Of a DNA stretch of 64,000 nucleotides, positions 25,360-34,628 are shown piece after piece. Under the pieces are notes generated by a model. The model ran no database searches. It had not been told where the DNA came from and was given only the letters and a program-made list of their open reading frames with translations. The DNA lies in the NCBI RefSeq assembly GCF_900095735.1, contig NZ_FNLO01000002.1:509626-573625 (forward strand), read 5' to 3'. Position 1 is the first letter of the stretch. Every line of letters starts with the position of its first letter. This DNA comes from Chitinasiproducens palmae (GTDB taxonomy: Bacteria; Pseudomonadota; Gammaproteobacteria; Burkholderiales; Burkholderiaceae). The translations under genes were made by a program, and so were the position numbers.

Positions 25360-26454
25360 TCAGCCTTCGATGACGAGCAAACGGGTGGCCAATGCATCGG
25401 GATTGCCCGGCTTGAACCAGTTCATGTCCGGAATGCGCGAGTCGGTGAGGTAAATCGTGCCGTCCGGCCCCTCGGAGAACGTATCCGGCCAGCGCAATCC
25501 CGGCTCATGCAGCAGTACGCGTACGCCATTTGCGTCCCGCACCTTCACTTCATGAGTCTCGACCGAACTGATGTACAGCAGGCCACTGGCATCGAAATGC
25601 AAACCGTCGGCCGGCCCGTTCTCCCCGACCGTCTCGACCGCTTCGCCCAGCCGCGCATGGTCGGGCTGCGCGTCGCGTAATGCCGCGGTAGACACGCGGT
25701 AGAGCGTCTTGCCCTTCACCGCCTGCCAATACAGATAGGCGCCATCCGGAGACAGCGCGATGCCGTCAGCCGAAAACTCGACGCCCCGGCCGTCCGGGCG
25801 ACGCAACGGCTTACCATCGGCGTGCACCGTCACGGTCTTGTCGGCTTGTGTACTGGGATGGCCATCCAGCAGACGCTTCGCGCGACCGCTGTCAAGGTCG
25901 ATCACGACAATCGCCCCCTGCGTGCCCGAATCGGTGATGTAAGCGGTCTTGCCATCCGGGCTGATGCGGACGTCGTTGAGGTAGCTGCCTTGCGGCGCGA
26001 TGTCCAGCCCAAACGCATGCACACCTTGCACCGAGTCGCTCGCCAAATCGATACAGACCAGCTTCGGTGCGCCAGGTACCACGAAGGCCTGCGCGGGTGC
26101 GCCAGGGTCGAGGACCCAGAGTCTTCCCTGGCGGTCCGCGACCACCGATTGCACACAGACCCAGTGATTGCCGGGATCGATTTGATCACGTTTCGCATTT
26201 CGCCAACGGTTCCATTCGCCGTCCGGATACGGACGCGTGTCGCCGTCGGCTGTCAGTTCGGCCACCGAGATCGGCGCATCCTCCGTCCAGCGAGGAAAAT
26301 TGACGAAGATCCGACCGTCCGAAGCAACCGTTACGCCGGTCACCTGATGGTCGAACGTCGCGATCTGGCGGAGCCGCGGCTGCCCTTTCGCGGACGTGGT
26401 CGGTGCGGCGGTCAACGGCACTTCATGGGCGGGATCGGGGAGCTTTTCGGTCAT
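25360..26454 (-). CDS. major royal jelly/Yellow-type beta-propeller protein
   Basis: A 364-residue six-bladed propeller of the MRJP/Yellow family. It shows VQSVVADRQGRLWVLDPG, LNDVRISPDGKTAYITDSG and FSADGIALSPDGAYLYWQA, all family blade motifs. There is no convincing signal peptide: the N-terminus is MTEKLPDPAHEVPL and polar. Bacterial members are common but biochemically uncharacterised; the insect relatives include dopachrome-conversion enzymes. It could bind or hydrolyse a small ring compound. It lies between the PRTase and the anti-sigma gene with gaps of several hundred bases on both sides. Confidence 0.82.
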   Translation of the reverse strand: MTEKLPDPAHEVPLTAAPTTSAKGQPRLRQIATFDHQVTGVTVASDGRIFVNFPRWTEDAPISVAELTADGDTRPYPDGEWNRWRNAKRDQIDPGNHWVCVQSVVADRQGRLWVLDPGAPAQAFVVPGAPKLVCIDLASDSVQGVHAFGLDIAPQGSYLNDVRISPDGKTAYITDSGTQGAIVVIDLDSGRAKRLLDGHPSTQADKTVTVHADGKPLRRPDGRGVEFSADGIALSPDGAYLYWQAVKGKTLYRVSTAALRDAQPDHARLGEAVETVGENGPADGLHFDASGLLYISSVETHEVKVRDANGVRVLLHEPGLRWPDTFSEGPDGTIYLTDSRIPDMNWFKPGNPDALATRLLVIEG

Positions 26455-26745
26455 GGCGTTCTCGTCTTGCGTCCTGCCATCCGGGAGCGGAGGCTGAACC
26501 CTGTGAGATCAGGCAGCAACGCGCGTGCCGCACCGTCACGACTCCGCGTCGTGGCGCCGTGGAACGCCGGCGAGTGGCCTTTGCACGGGGTTCCGGCGCG
26601 CCATGGGCCGCTCGACTGGCAGGCGACAATGCGTGAAAGTGCTGTTCGCGCCGCGGCATGGCCGCAGGCTACGCGTTCTTTCAGCCACAGCGCCGTCGCG
26701 CGCGTCTGTCAAGACCGCGCGAGTCTTCGCGAGGCAGGCGCCCGA

Positions 26746-27528
26746 TCAGATCGCGTCTCGGAACTGGCGTCTTGCGTCGTCGGCGATCGGATGCAGCGTC
26801 TCCGGCGCAACCCTGCCAACCAGGCTGAAACCCAGGCCTTGATCGGCCCAGACGTAGCCATTGATGCCGTTCTCCGTGTGCGGCGCCATCGGCATGTCGC
26901 GCTGCGCGGCCATCGGACGCGCCAGCATCACGAGCCGCGCGCCACGGCCGTCGTCGTACATGAAGAGCGCGGCCGGGCCGTGCTCGGTCGCGACGACCCT
27001 TCCTCCCATGAAACGGTAGCCGGCCGCCGTGAGGTCCGGGATGTTGACCGGCCGACCGAGACGTTCGCTGGCCCACTTCGCGAACTGCGCATGTTCGCTG
27101 GCGCGCAACTCGACAGGCCGCATCGGGTCCGGCGCATAGACGACGTAGCTGGCGGTCGCCTCTCGCGCCAACAATTGCGCGCCGCTCGGCGCGCGCGCGT
27201 CGGCGCCCCGCAGCAACCAGCCGCCGGCAGCGCCGACGCACAGGCAAACGACGGCGGCAGCGGCGGTCTGGACCCACGCATGCCGTGCGCGCGGCGCGCG
27301 GCGGGTCTGGACCATGCGCGCAACGTCGAGCTCTGGCGGCAGTGGCTCTTCGATGACCGGCGCGAACGCAGCGCGCAGCGCGTCGCGTTGCGCACGGTAC
27401 ACCGCCACCCGGCCGGCCACGTCGGGGTGCAATTCCAGATAGACAGCGACTTCGCGCTGCCTCGCCGCATCGAGGCACCCGTCGACGTAGGCGTTCAGAT
27501 CGTCTTCGGTAATGGGGCGTGAACTCAT
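26746..27528 (-). CDS. membrane anti-sigma factor
   Basis: A 260-residue bitopic membrane protein. Residues 1-80 form the cytosolic anti-sigma domain (EDDLNAYVDGCLDAARQREV, then LELHPDVAGRVAVYRAQ). A transmembrane helix spans about 85-106 and the remaining 150 residues are periplasmic. It overlaps the sigma gene by four bases, the standard coupling. The zinc-finger HxxxCxxC motif of ZAS proteins is not complete here, so it may hold the sigma factor without zinc. It should sequester the ECF sigma until a periplasmic signal arrives. Confidence 0.88.
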   Translation of the reverse strand: MSSRPITEDDLNAYVDGCLDAARQREVAVYLELHPDVAGRVAVYRAQRDALRAAFAPVIEEPLPPELDVARMVQTRRAPRARHAWVQTAAAAVVCLCVGAAGGWLLRGADARAPSGAQLLAREATASYVVYAPDPMRPVELRASEHAQFAKWASERLGRPVNIPDLTAAGYRFMGGRVVATEHGPAALFMYDDGRGARLVMLARPMAAQRDMPMAPHTENGINGYVWADQGLGFSLVGRVAPETLHPIADDARRQFRDAI

Positions 27529-28055
27529 TTCACTCGGCGCAGGTGGGCGGGGGCGGATTCGGTGACGGTGTCGGCGGACATCAGCCTGGCAAGCCGCTCG
27601 CGGCCGCGCGACAGCCGCGACATCACGGTACCGATCGGCACATCAAGCACGGTGGCGGTTTCGGCATAGGACAGCGACTCGACGCCCACCAGCAGCAGCA
27701 CGGTGCGCTGCTCGTCCGGCAACGCGGCCAACGCGGCGAGCAGGTCGCGCACCCGCAGCGTGTCTTCCTGCGTGGCCGGCACGGTCAGGTGCGCATCGGC
27801 CACGCCGTCGAGTGCCAGATGGGTCGGCCGCTCGGCGGCCCGGCGCAGCCGCGTCATCGCCAGGTTGTGCAGGATCGAGAACATCCACGCACGCGCGTCG
27901 CCATCGGCGCGCCGCTGATCCCACCGGCCGATGGCCCGCTCCAGACAGTCCTGCACCAGGTCGTCCGCCGCGGCGACATCGCGCAGCAACGCGCGCGCAT
28001 AGCGGCGCAGCGCCGGGATCACCGGCTCGATCAGCGCCAGCATGTCAGTCGACAT
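27525..28055 (-). CDS. ECF-type RNA polymerase sigma factor
   Basis: A 176-residue group IV sigma factor. Region 2 is RRYARALLRDVAAADDLVQD, then CLERAIGRWDQ and AWMFSILHNLAM. Region 4 is ALAALPDEQRTVLLLVGVES, then LSYAETATVLDVPIGTVMSRLSRGRERL. It is coupled to the anti-sigma gene downstream and lies 70 bases after an exported propeller gene. An ECF-like promoter in front of the DUF305 gene at the head of this four-gene unit suggests autoregulation. Confidence 0.92.
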   Translation of the reverse strand: MSTDMLALIEPVIPALRRYARALLRDVAAADDLVQDCLERAIGRWDQRRADGDARAWMFSILHNLAMTRLRRAAERPTHLALDGVADAHLTVPATQEDTLRVRDLLAALAALPDEQRTVLLLVGVESLSYAETATVLDVPIGTVMSRLSRGRERLARLMSADTVTESAPAHLRRVK

Positions 28056-28125
28056 GAGCCTCCTTCAGGCGACGCGAAGGCATTGCGGCATACGGGTGGC
28101 GCGATGCTGTCGTACCCATCTACCC

Positions 28126-29655
28126 TCACTGCGTTGCGTTGACGGGATCGGGCGAGGACGCGTCGGGCATTGCGTCGCCCAACTGCCGCTGCACAACCGC
28201 CCCGAGTTGCGCCGGCGTGCCCTCCGAGATGACCAGGTAGCGCCGCGCGTTCATTGTCTCATTTTGCACCACCTGGCGAATCGGGCCGCTCGCGTTGACG
28301 ATGGCCGCGCCAGCGGGATTGGTGGTGAAAGCCGCCAGCGGCTGCAACGCACCGCCGCCGTCGCGGCGGCCGGACAGCGCGAGTACATACGGCCGCTTTG
28401 GCGCCAGACCGCTTACCGATGCCTGCAACACCTGGATGAGGCCCTGGTCGAACAGCGAGACACTGGTCGGCGCAGCGGCATCGGACGGCGCGACGCCGGC
28501 TCCCGCGACGCGGGGCGCAAGTCGTAGATGAAGGGTCTGTGCCGACGCGCCAAGCGCCTGCAACGCGGTGCGGTCCGCGTGCGTGCCGGCCTCGTCGGGC
28601 ACCGCGCCCGGCACGTACACCACCGCCTGCGGCGCCTGTCCGATTGGCACCGTCGCCACGACCCGCTGCGCGTTTGTATCGATCGCCGCCAGCGCATCGG
28701 CGTTCTCTAGGCCCACGTACATGCGCGAGCCATCGCCCGATGGCCAGAGACCGTGCGGCAGCGCGCCCACTGGTATCGTGGCGACCTGCGTGAAATCACG
28801 GGTGCGAAACACCTTGACGACGTTCAGTCCGCCGACCGTCACGTAGGCCAGCGTGCCCGCCGCCGTATGCGCGAAGTTCACATGGTTGGTGATCGGCCCC
28901 GTGTCGAGCGTCGCGAGCATATTGAACGGCGGCCTGGCGTTGAACACCTGCGTCTTGCCGATGTCCTTCAACGTAAACCAGACCTGTTCGCCGTCCGGCG
29001 TCGCCGCGATGTTCGGACAGAAGGGACTGGCTTGTGCGACCCTGCCCACCACCCGGTGGTCGGCCACGCTGACCACGTCGGTCTCCGGCGTGAAAGAAGA
29101 ACACACATAGCCATATTTACCGTCGGGCGAGAAGATCTGCATGCCGGGACCGTTGGGCACCGCAATGCGCGTCTTCTCCGTGAAAGTCTTCGCATCGAGC
29201 ACGGCGACATAATCCTCGCCGCGGACCGTTACCCAGACTTCGCTACCGTCGGGCGTGTAGAACGCCTCGTGAGGCGAGCGTCCCACATAGGTCGTGTGCT
29301 TGATTCGGTTGCTCGCGGTATCGATGAAGGTCACTGCATTGGAGCCGACCGATACCACCGCGAGCATGCGCCGATCCGGTGAGAAACCCATGCCGTGCAC
29401 CAGCAGTTGGCCCTTGTAGAGCGGACTCAGGTTACCCGGTTGCACGTCGCCGAGGCGAATCACGCCAAGCAGCCGATTGCTTGCCGGATCCGTCACCGAG
29501 ACGGTGTTCGAGAACTGCTCCGCCGCATACACACGATCGCTACTGCTCAATGGCACGTCCTCGGCGCCTGCCGCGAAGGGCGCTTGCCCGGCAATCGCGG
29601 GCGCGACGCCGCCAAATAGGCAGGCGATTGTCAGCGCACGTAACCATGGTTTCAT
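28126..29655 (-). CDS. exported YVTN/cytochrome-D1-type beta-propeller protein
   Basis: A 509-residue periplasmic protein. The signal peptide is MKPWLRALTIACLFGGVAPA, cut after about IAG. Seven or so YVTN-like repeats follow (VYAAEQFSNTVSVTDPASNR, ATPDGEQVWFTLKDIG, LPHGLWPSGDGSRMYVGLEN), with a C-terminal domain of about 130 residues rich in small residues. I chose ATG 29655 because GAGGAG lies seven bases upstream; an ATG at 29661 is too close to it. It is co-directional with DUF305, sigma and anti-sigma genes. It may sense or bind a metal, redox or surface ligand for that system. Confidence 0.85.
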   Translation of the reverse strand: MKPWLRALTIACLFGGVAPAIAGQAPFAAGAEDVPLSSSDRVYAAEQFSNTVSVTDPASNRLLGVIRLGDVQPGNLSPLYKGQLLVHGMGFSPDRRMLAVVSVGSNAVTFIDTASNRIKHTTYVGRSPHEAFYTPDGSEVWVTVRGEDYVAVLDAKTFTEKTRIAVPNGPGMQIFSPDGKYGYVCSSFTPETDVVSVADHRVVGRVAQASPFCPNIAATPDGEQVWFTLKDIGKTQVFNARPPFNMLATLDTGPITNHVNFAHTAAGTLAYVTVGGLNVVKVFRTRDFTQVATIPVGALPHGLWPSGDGSRMYVGLENADALAAIDTNAQRVVATVPIGQAPQAVVYVPGAVPDEAGTHADRTALQALGASAQTLHLRLAPRVAGAGVAPSDAAAPTSVSLFDQGLIQVLQASVSGLAPKRPYVLALSGRRDGGGALQPLAAFTTNPAGAAIVNASGPIRQVVQNETMNARRYLVISEGTPAQLGAVVQRQLGDAMPDASSPDPVNATQ

Positions 29656-29827
29656 CGGCATGCTCCTCGTTGATCGGTTGTTGGAAGAGATGGCGTCGCG
29701 GCGTCCGGATGTCTCGACGGCCCTGCCGTGCCGGCGATCGGATCCGCGTACCGGTCGCCAAGCCGGCGCACGCTGCCGCCATCGTTTCGGTGCCCGCACG
29801 CTGCGTCGCCGAATTGTCACAGCTGCG

Positions 29828-30352
29828 TCACAGCTTCGGCGCGGCGGTGGGCGAGGGCACGGATGAGGAAACTGCGGGGGCTGCCGTTGCTTGCGTCGGC
29901 GCGGGGAACGCCGGCGGCAATGGTTGCCCCAGCGCCAGCCGCATCGCGGCGATTTCCTGTTGTTGTTCGACAATGATCTCTTGCGCGATGCGTCGGATGC
30001 GCGGGTTGCGGCCATGACGCAGCACGGCAACCGCCATCGCAATGGCACCCTCGTGATGCGGCACCATCATCGCGACGAAGTCCGCGTCGACGTCACCGCT
30101 GGGCGCGATCTCCATGTCGGCCATCATCCTGTCCATCGCCGCCTGATTCTCGGCGATGAAAGGTGCCTCGGCGGCGCGCGTCGCAACGGGCGTCTGCGCC
30201 TCGGCGAGCGGCACGCTGAGCGGCAATGCACCGAGCGCCAGCGTACAGACAAGCGTATGGACGAACGCACCCCGGCTGCACCGTCGCACGAGGCAGGCGT
30301 CGTTGCGGGGGCGCGCCGGAAGGCGCGTGGCGCCGTAACGGGTCTCGGGCAT
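29828..30352 (-). CDS. DUF305 exported protein
   Basis: A 174-residue protein with a long n-region then a hydrophobic export segment (LVCTLALGALPLSVPLAEAQ, about 33-52). The DUF305 ferritin-like core follows: AAMDRMMADM and DFVAMMVPHHEGAIAMAVAV. The HH pair and Met-rich helices are typical of family members associated with copper. The Pro/Ala tail is low complexity. It heads the four-gene sigma/anti-sigma unit and has an ECF-like promoter, so it is probably an output or sensor of that regulon. Confidence 0.85.
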   Translation of the reverse strand: MPETRYGATRLPARPRNDACLVRRCSRGAFVHTLVCTLALGALPLSVPLAEAQTPVATRAAEAPFIAENQAAMDRMMADMEIAPSGDVDADFVAMMVPHHEGAIAMAVAVLRHGRNPRIRRIAQEIIVEQQQEIAAMRLALGQPLPPAFPAPTQATAAPAVSSSVPSPTAAPKL

Positions 30353-30383
30353 CGTGGTTGTTCCGCGAAGGATCGATGCGAGA

Positions 30384-30410
30384 TGGACGCGCGCGACGCG
30401 CGTTTATTCC
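30384..30410 (-). promoter_or_regulatory. ECF-type promoter upstream of the DUF305 gene
   Basis: On the minus strand GGAAT (30410-30406) is followed after exactly 16 bases by CGTCCA (30389-30384). This is the GGAAY-N16-CGT layout of many ECF sigma promoters. It lies about 30 bases before the DUF305 ATG. Autoregulation by the sigma factor of this operon is the natural reading. Confidence 0.5.
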
Positions 30411-30457
30411 GAGACGAGGGAATTCCTTGAAAGCGTTTAGCGATCAGGCGCGGTGAC

Positions 30458-30529
30458 GATCGACACACACCGCCGGGCGCGTGGTGTCGATCGCTGCGAA
30501 ATCAGGCGACGCGTGAGGCGCCGCCTGAC
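30458..30529. repeat. two inverted repeats between divergent-control region and ALDH gene
   Basis: CGATCGACAC (30458-30467) pairs with GTGTCGATCG (30485-30494). A second dyad pairs TCAGGCG (30503-30509) with CGCCTGA (30523-30529). They lie past the aldehyde dehydrogenase stop codon and upstream of the DUF305 promoter. They may be a terminator-like structure for the minus-strand operon or protein-binding sites. No U-run is present. Confidence 0.45.
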
Positions 30530-30629
30530 GCGCCGCCGTGCGCCCCTGGATGCCGCTAGCGGCGCGCCGCACGGTCGGCGAGGGGCGCCGCGGCCATGCG
30601 ATGCGAGTCGCCGCGCCGGTGCGTTTCGA

Positions 30630-32216
30630 TCACTCCGGCAATTGCACGACGCCGTCGACGATGCGGAAGATGCCCTGCGGATTCGACGCCTTGATGGCAT
30701 CGGGGCGAAGTGCGTCGGGCAGGTCCTGATACGCAACGGGCCGCAGAAAGCGTTCGATCGACGTCGCACCAACGGACGTGTACATCGCATTGGACGTCGA
30801 AGGGAACGGCCCGCCGTGCACCATCGCGTGACAGACCTCGACACCAGTGGGAAAGCCGTTCGCAAGGATCCTGCCGACCTTCTTCTCCAGTTCTGGGAGC
30901 AGGCGTTGCGCCGCCTCCACATCGGCTTCATCGAGTTGCAGCGTCGCGGTCAACTGCCCTTCCAGTTGGCGCGTGACCTCCACCATCTCGTCGACGGAGC
31001 GTAGCGTCACAATCAACGAAGTCGGTCCGAACACTTCCTCCTGCAGATCGCGCGATGCCAGGAAACGCTCTGCGTCCGTGACATAGGCGTGCGCTTGCGC
31101 GGCATTGCCGCCGCTGCCCGCCGTGCCACTGGACAACCGGGACACCCCAGCGACCTGATCGAGGTGCGACACCCCCTTGTCGTAGCTGGCATGGATGCCA
31201 GGCGTCAGCATCGTCTGCGCGCCGACAGCGCCGAGTGCTTCGGCAACGGTCTGTCGGAACCGGTCGAGGCCGGGCCCTGCGACGGCGAAGACCAGGCCGG
31301 GATTGGTACAGAACTGTCCCGCACCCAGCGTCAGCGAAGCGACGAAACCCTTCGCGATGGTCTCCGCCCGGGCCTCCAGCGCCGCCGGGAACAGGAAAAC
31401 GGGATTGATGCTCGACATTTCCGCGTAGACCGGGATCGGCTCGGCGCGCGCGTTGGCGATGCGGGTCAACGCCAAGCCGCCTTGGCGCGAGCCGGTGAAG
31501 CCGACCGCCTTGATGTCGGGATGGACAACCAGCGCCTCGCCCAGTTCACGGCCCGCACCGAACAACAGCGAGAACACGCCTTCCGGCAATGCCAGGGCGC
31601 GCGCCGCCGCAACGATGGCGCGACCCACCAGTTCCGACGTCCCCATGTGCGCATTGTGTGCCTTGACGACGACCGGGCAGCCAGCCGCCAGCGCGGCCGC
31701 GGTATCGCCGCCGGCGACCGAGAATGCCAGCGGGAAGTTGCTGGCGCCGAAGACTGCGACGGGACCGAGCCCGATCTTGCGCAGCCGGATGTCGGAGCGC
31801 GGCAGCGGCTGGCGATCCGGCAAAGCGGGATCCACGACGACACCTTGGAAGCGTCCCTCCCGCACCACGGAAGCGAACAGGCGCAACTGACCGGTAGTGC
31901 GGCCACGTTCGCCCTGCAGCCTAGCGATCGGCAAGCCAGACTCCGCGTGCGCGCGTTCGAGCAACGCATCGCCCAGCGCCTCGATCTCGCTGGCGATCCG
32001 TTCAAGGAATGTCGCGCGCGTCTCCAACGGCAGCGCGCGGTAGGGATCAAACGCCGCAGCCGCCAGTCGTGCCGCGCGATCCACTTCAATCGCTCCGCCG
32101 AAGCCGAACGTCGGAGTGGCGATCTCTGCGTTCGCGGCCGGATCGATGGCGCGCTGCTCGGCGTCCTTGCCGCGCACCGTCGAGTAACCGATCAGCATGT
32201 CACCGGTGATATTCAT
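30630..32216 (-). CDS. alpha-ketoglutarate semialdehyde dehydrogenase-like aldehyde dehydrogenase
   Basis: A 528-residue ALDH of the NADP-type KGSADH branch. The catalytic Cys is in [11 protein letters not shown], the general-base Glu in [11 protein letters not shown], and coenzyme contacts in [10 protein letters not shown] and [11 protein letters not shown]. In sugar-acid pathways it oxidises 2-oxoglutarate semialdehyde to 2-oxoglutarate. ATG 32216 has GAGGA seven bases upstream. It is the last gene of the ten-gene minus-strand operon, giving that pathway a route into the TCA cycle. Confidence 0.88.
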   Translation of the reverse strand: MNITGDMLIGYSTVRGKDAEQRAIDPAANAEIATPTFGFGGAIEVDRAARLAAAAFDPYRALPLETRATFLERIASEIEALGDALLERAHAESGLPIARLQGERGRTTGQLRLFASVVREGRFQGVVVDPALPDRQPLPRSDIRLRKIGLGPVAVFGASNFPLAFSVAGGDTAAALAAGCPVVVKAHNAHMGTSELVGRAIVAAARALALPEGVFSLLFGAGRELGEALVVHPDIKAVGFTGSRQGGLALTRIANARAEPIPVYAEMSSINPVFLFPAALEARAETIAKGFVASLTLGAGQFCTNPGLVFAVAGPGLDRFRQTVAEALGAVGAQTMLTPGIHASYDKGVSHLDQVAGVSRLSSGTAGSGGNAAQAHAYVTDAERFLASRDLQEEVFGPTSLIVTLRSVDEMVEVTRQLEGQLTATLQLDEADVEAAQRLLPELEKKVGRILANGFPTGVEVCHAMVHGGPFPSTSNAMYTSVGATSIERFLRPVAYQDLPDALRPDAIKASNPQGIFRIVDGVVQLPE

Positions 32217-32282
32217 TTGATTCCTCAAGATAGGGTTGCAAAACGGTCTTGCGGGGCGAGCATGCGGCCACCGTGACCCGCG

Positions 32283-33413
32283 TCAATTGAAGTCGACGAT
32301 CTCGACCCAGTTCGCGCCCTTGCCGGCGGCGATGCGCTGGATCCGTTTCAAGCTGCCGTCATCCGGATTGATCGCATAGACCCCTGCGGTCGGCGATTTC
32401 TCGCCGGCCACCACCATGAAGCGACCACGCGGTTCGATGTTGAAGCCGCGCGGTTGCGATTCGACCGGGACGTTGCCGGCAAAGGTCAGGCTGCCGTCGT
32501 GCGGATCGATGCGGAACGTGGTGATGCTGCTGCTCGTGCGCTCAGACACAAACAGGAAACGCCCGTCCGGCGACGCATGCACGTCGGCCGCCCAGATGCG
32601 GCGGACGTCGTCGACCTTCTCGCCGCCGCCGAGCGGCGGCCGCACCAGGCCGGGCGCGAGCCCGTACGCGGCCGGCACCGCTTGCACCGACGCCCCACGC
32701 GCGAGGGCGCCCGACGCTTGGTCGATCGTGTACTGCGTCACCGTCCCGGCGAGCTCGTTGACGACGTAAAGGAACCTGCCGTCCGGCGAAGCGGCCTGAT
32801 GGCGCGGCCCCGCAGCCTCTGGCGCCTCGGTGTAACCCCGGTCGATCGGCGTCAATTTCCCATTCGCCGCATCGAACCTGAATTGCAGAACGCGGTCGAC
32901 GCCAAGGTTGCCGACATAGACGAATCGGTTGCTCGGGTCCGGGAGAATGGAATGGGCATGCGGCCCGGTCTTGATGACCTGCACCGGGTCGCGCTGCACG
33001 ACGCCCTGGGCCCCGATCGGGCTGACACTGATCACGTCGCCGCCAAAGGAAGCGCCGAACAGATAACGGCCGCCGCGATCGGTCGAGATATACGCCATGC
33101 TTTCGGGGAGCGGCGATCTACCGAGCAGATCCAACCGACCCGAGGCCGAATCGATTACATAGGATTCGACCGCATACGGTTTGGTGCGGATCGATGCGTA
33201 CAGGTAGCGCCTGTCCGGACTGACCGCCATCGGCATGACGATCCCGCTTACCGGCGTCGTGCCGATCGCGCGCAGCGTGCCAGCCTTGTTGTCCATCGCG
33301 TACATCGAGATGGTGTGATCGTCGGCGTTGGCGATGTAGACGTAGGTGGCTGCGTTGACCGAGCTGACGCAGCCGATCAAGCTTGCAACGAGGGCGACGC
33401 TGCGTATGTTCAT
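32283..33413 (-). CDS. exported lactonase-family (6-phosphogluconolactonase-like) beta-propeller
   Basis: A 376-residue seven-bladed propeller with a signal peptide (MNIRSVALVASLIGCVSSVN then AA). Blades show YVYIANADDHTISMYAM, HSILPDPSNRFVYVGNLG and RHQAASPDGRFLYVVNELAG, the Pgl/YbhE lactonase pattern. It would hydrolyse a sugar-acid or carboxy-lactone in the periplasm. Export makes a role on phosphorylated sugars unlikely. It sits between the Tat-exported amidohydrolase and the aldehyde dehydrogenase in the same operon. Confidence 0.87.
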   Translation of the reverse strand: MNIRSVALVASLIGCVSSVNAATYVYIANADDHTISMYAMDNKAGTLRAIGTTPVSGIVMPMAVSPDRRYLYASIRTKPYAVESYVIDSASGRLDLLGRSPLPESMAYISTDRGGRYLFGASFGGDVISVSPIGAQGVVQRDPVQVIKTGPHAHSILPDPSNRFVYVGNLGVDRVLQFRFDAANGKLTPIDRGYTEAPEAAGPRHQAASPDGRFLYVVNELAGTVTQYTIDQASGALARGASVQAVPAAYGLAPGLVRPPLGGGEKVDDVRRIWAADVHASPDGRFLFVSERTSSSITTFRIDPHDGSLTFAGNVPVESQPRGFNIEPRGRFMVVAGEKSPTAGVYAINPDDGSLKRIQRIAAGKGANWVEIVDFN

Positions 33414-33517
33414 GATGTCTCCTTGCGTTCGTTGATTGTTAGAGTCGACTCATCCCACCGTCTCGTCGCGGCGGTCGCCCGTGACGGTGCCGCCGCGCGT
33501 CGGTCCGTCGCCCGCTC

Positions 33518-34495
33518 TCAGAAGCCGTACAGCCGCTGCGGGTTGTCGCACAGAATCTGCTTGCGGACGGTGACGTCGGGCGCCCACACGGCCAACTGGT
33601 CGAGAACCAGTCCGTCATCGATGTCCTGAGCGGGCGCGATGTCCGTCGCCTTGCGTGTTGGTATCGGGGTACTGTTGGGGTGAGGCCAGTCGCTGCCCCA
33701 CAGGACTCGCTCCGGGTTGGCACCGATTAGTGCTTTGGCGTACGGCGTCATGTCCGGGTAATCAGGCGCTTTGTCCGAGCAGTAGTAGGGACCCGAGAGC
33801 TTCACGTACGCCTTGCCGGACCGAACCAGGGCAACGACGTCGCCGAAGCCATCCTGGTCCAGACCGGCCGGCGCGTCGATACCGCAGAAATGATCGAACA
33901 CGAGCGGCGCCCGCAGCGCGCCCAACTGCGTGCGCAAGGCGGCAAGCACCGAGTGCTTGCCGTACACCTGGATATGCCAAGGGCGTCCCGCAACCTGTTT
34001 GTCGGCGATCTCCAGCTGGCGCGCCGCCGCGCTCAGATCGACGTCCGGCGTCAGGCCGAGAAACACGCGCACGCCCCGGATGCCGCCAGCGTGCAACGCG
34101 TCGATTTCCTCAGCGCCAAGCTTCGGATCGAACAACGCAACGCCGCGCGCGCGGCGCTGTCCGAGCTGTCCGATCACTTCCAGCACCGGCTGGATGGTCG
34201 CGCCGTAGACGGTGGAGTTGACGATGACGACGTGATCCATGCCAAGCGCGCGTTGTAGCGCCAGCAGCTGGTCGCCGCTCGCTTCGGGCGGCGTGAACGG
34301 GCGCGACGGCGAAAAGCGCGTCGGGTCGGGGAACACGTGGACGTGCGAATCACACGCCCCGCGCGGCACCGCGAAATTCACGCGGGTCTTCACCGTCGGC
34401 GCAGCTGAAGAGGGCCTGCCCGCCCATGCGGGCACGCTGCCCAAGCCCGCGGCCATGGCCGCGAGCGCCTTGAGGCTGTCTCGTCTACTCGGCAT
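33518..34495 (-). CDS. Tat-exported amidohydrolase (lactone hydrolase/isomerase-like)
   Basis: A 325-residue amidohydrolase-superfamily TIM barrel. The N-terminus MPSRRDSLKALAAMAAGLGS carries a twin-arginine signal ending near PAWA. The first metal motif is CDSHVHVF and the late Asp is in LWGSDWPHPN. Relatives include 2-pyrone-4,6-dicarboxylate hydrolase and D-galactarolactone isomerase. In this operon a lactone isomerisation or hydrolysis step in the periplasm is likely. The substrate is unproven. Confidence 0.83.
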   Translation of the reverse strand: MPSRRDSLKALAAMAAGLGSVPAWAGRPSSAAPTVKTRVNFAVPRGACDSHVHVFPDPTRFSPSRPFTPPEASGDQLLALQRALGMDHVVIVNSTVYGATIQPVLEVIGQLGQRRARGVALFDPKLGAEEIDALHAGGIRGVRVFLGLTPDVDLSAAARQLEIADKQVAGRPWHIQVYGKHSVLAALRTQLGALRAPLVFDHFCGIDAPAGLDQDGFGDVVALVRSGKAYVKLSGPYYCSDKAPDYPDMTPYAKALIGANPERVLWGSDWPHPNSTPIPTRKATDIAPAQDIDDGLVLDQLAVWAPDVTVRKQILCDNPQRLYGF

Positions 34496-34628
34496 TTCGT
34501 CTCCCTACTGTCGATGTCTCTTTGCCGCTGTCGCCGCTGTCGTCGTTGTCTTTCTGTCGCCACCGGCGCGCGTCAGTCTGCATCGCTGGCCCGCCGCACC
34601 CCTGCCAGTCGTCGCGCACGGCTCCGGC

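Noticed and set aside
25822-27522. 566-codon plus-strand frame opposite the propeller and anti-sigma genes
   Set aside because: It spans two real minus-strand genes and their spacer without any domain.
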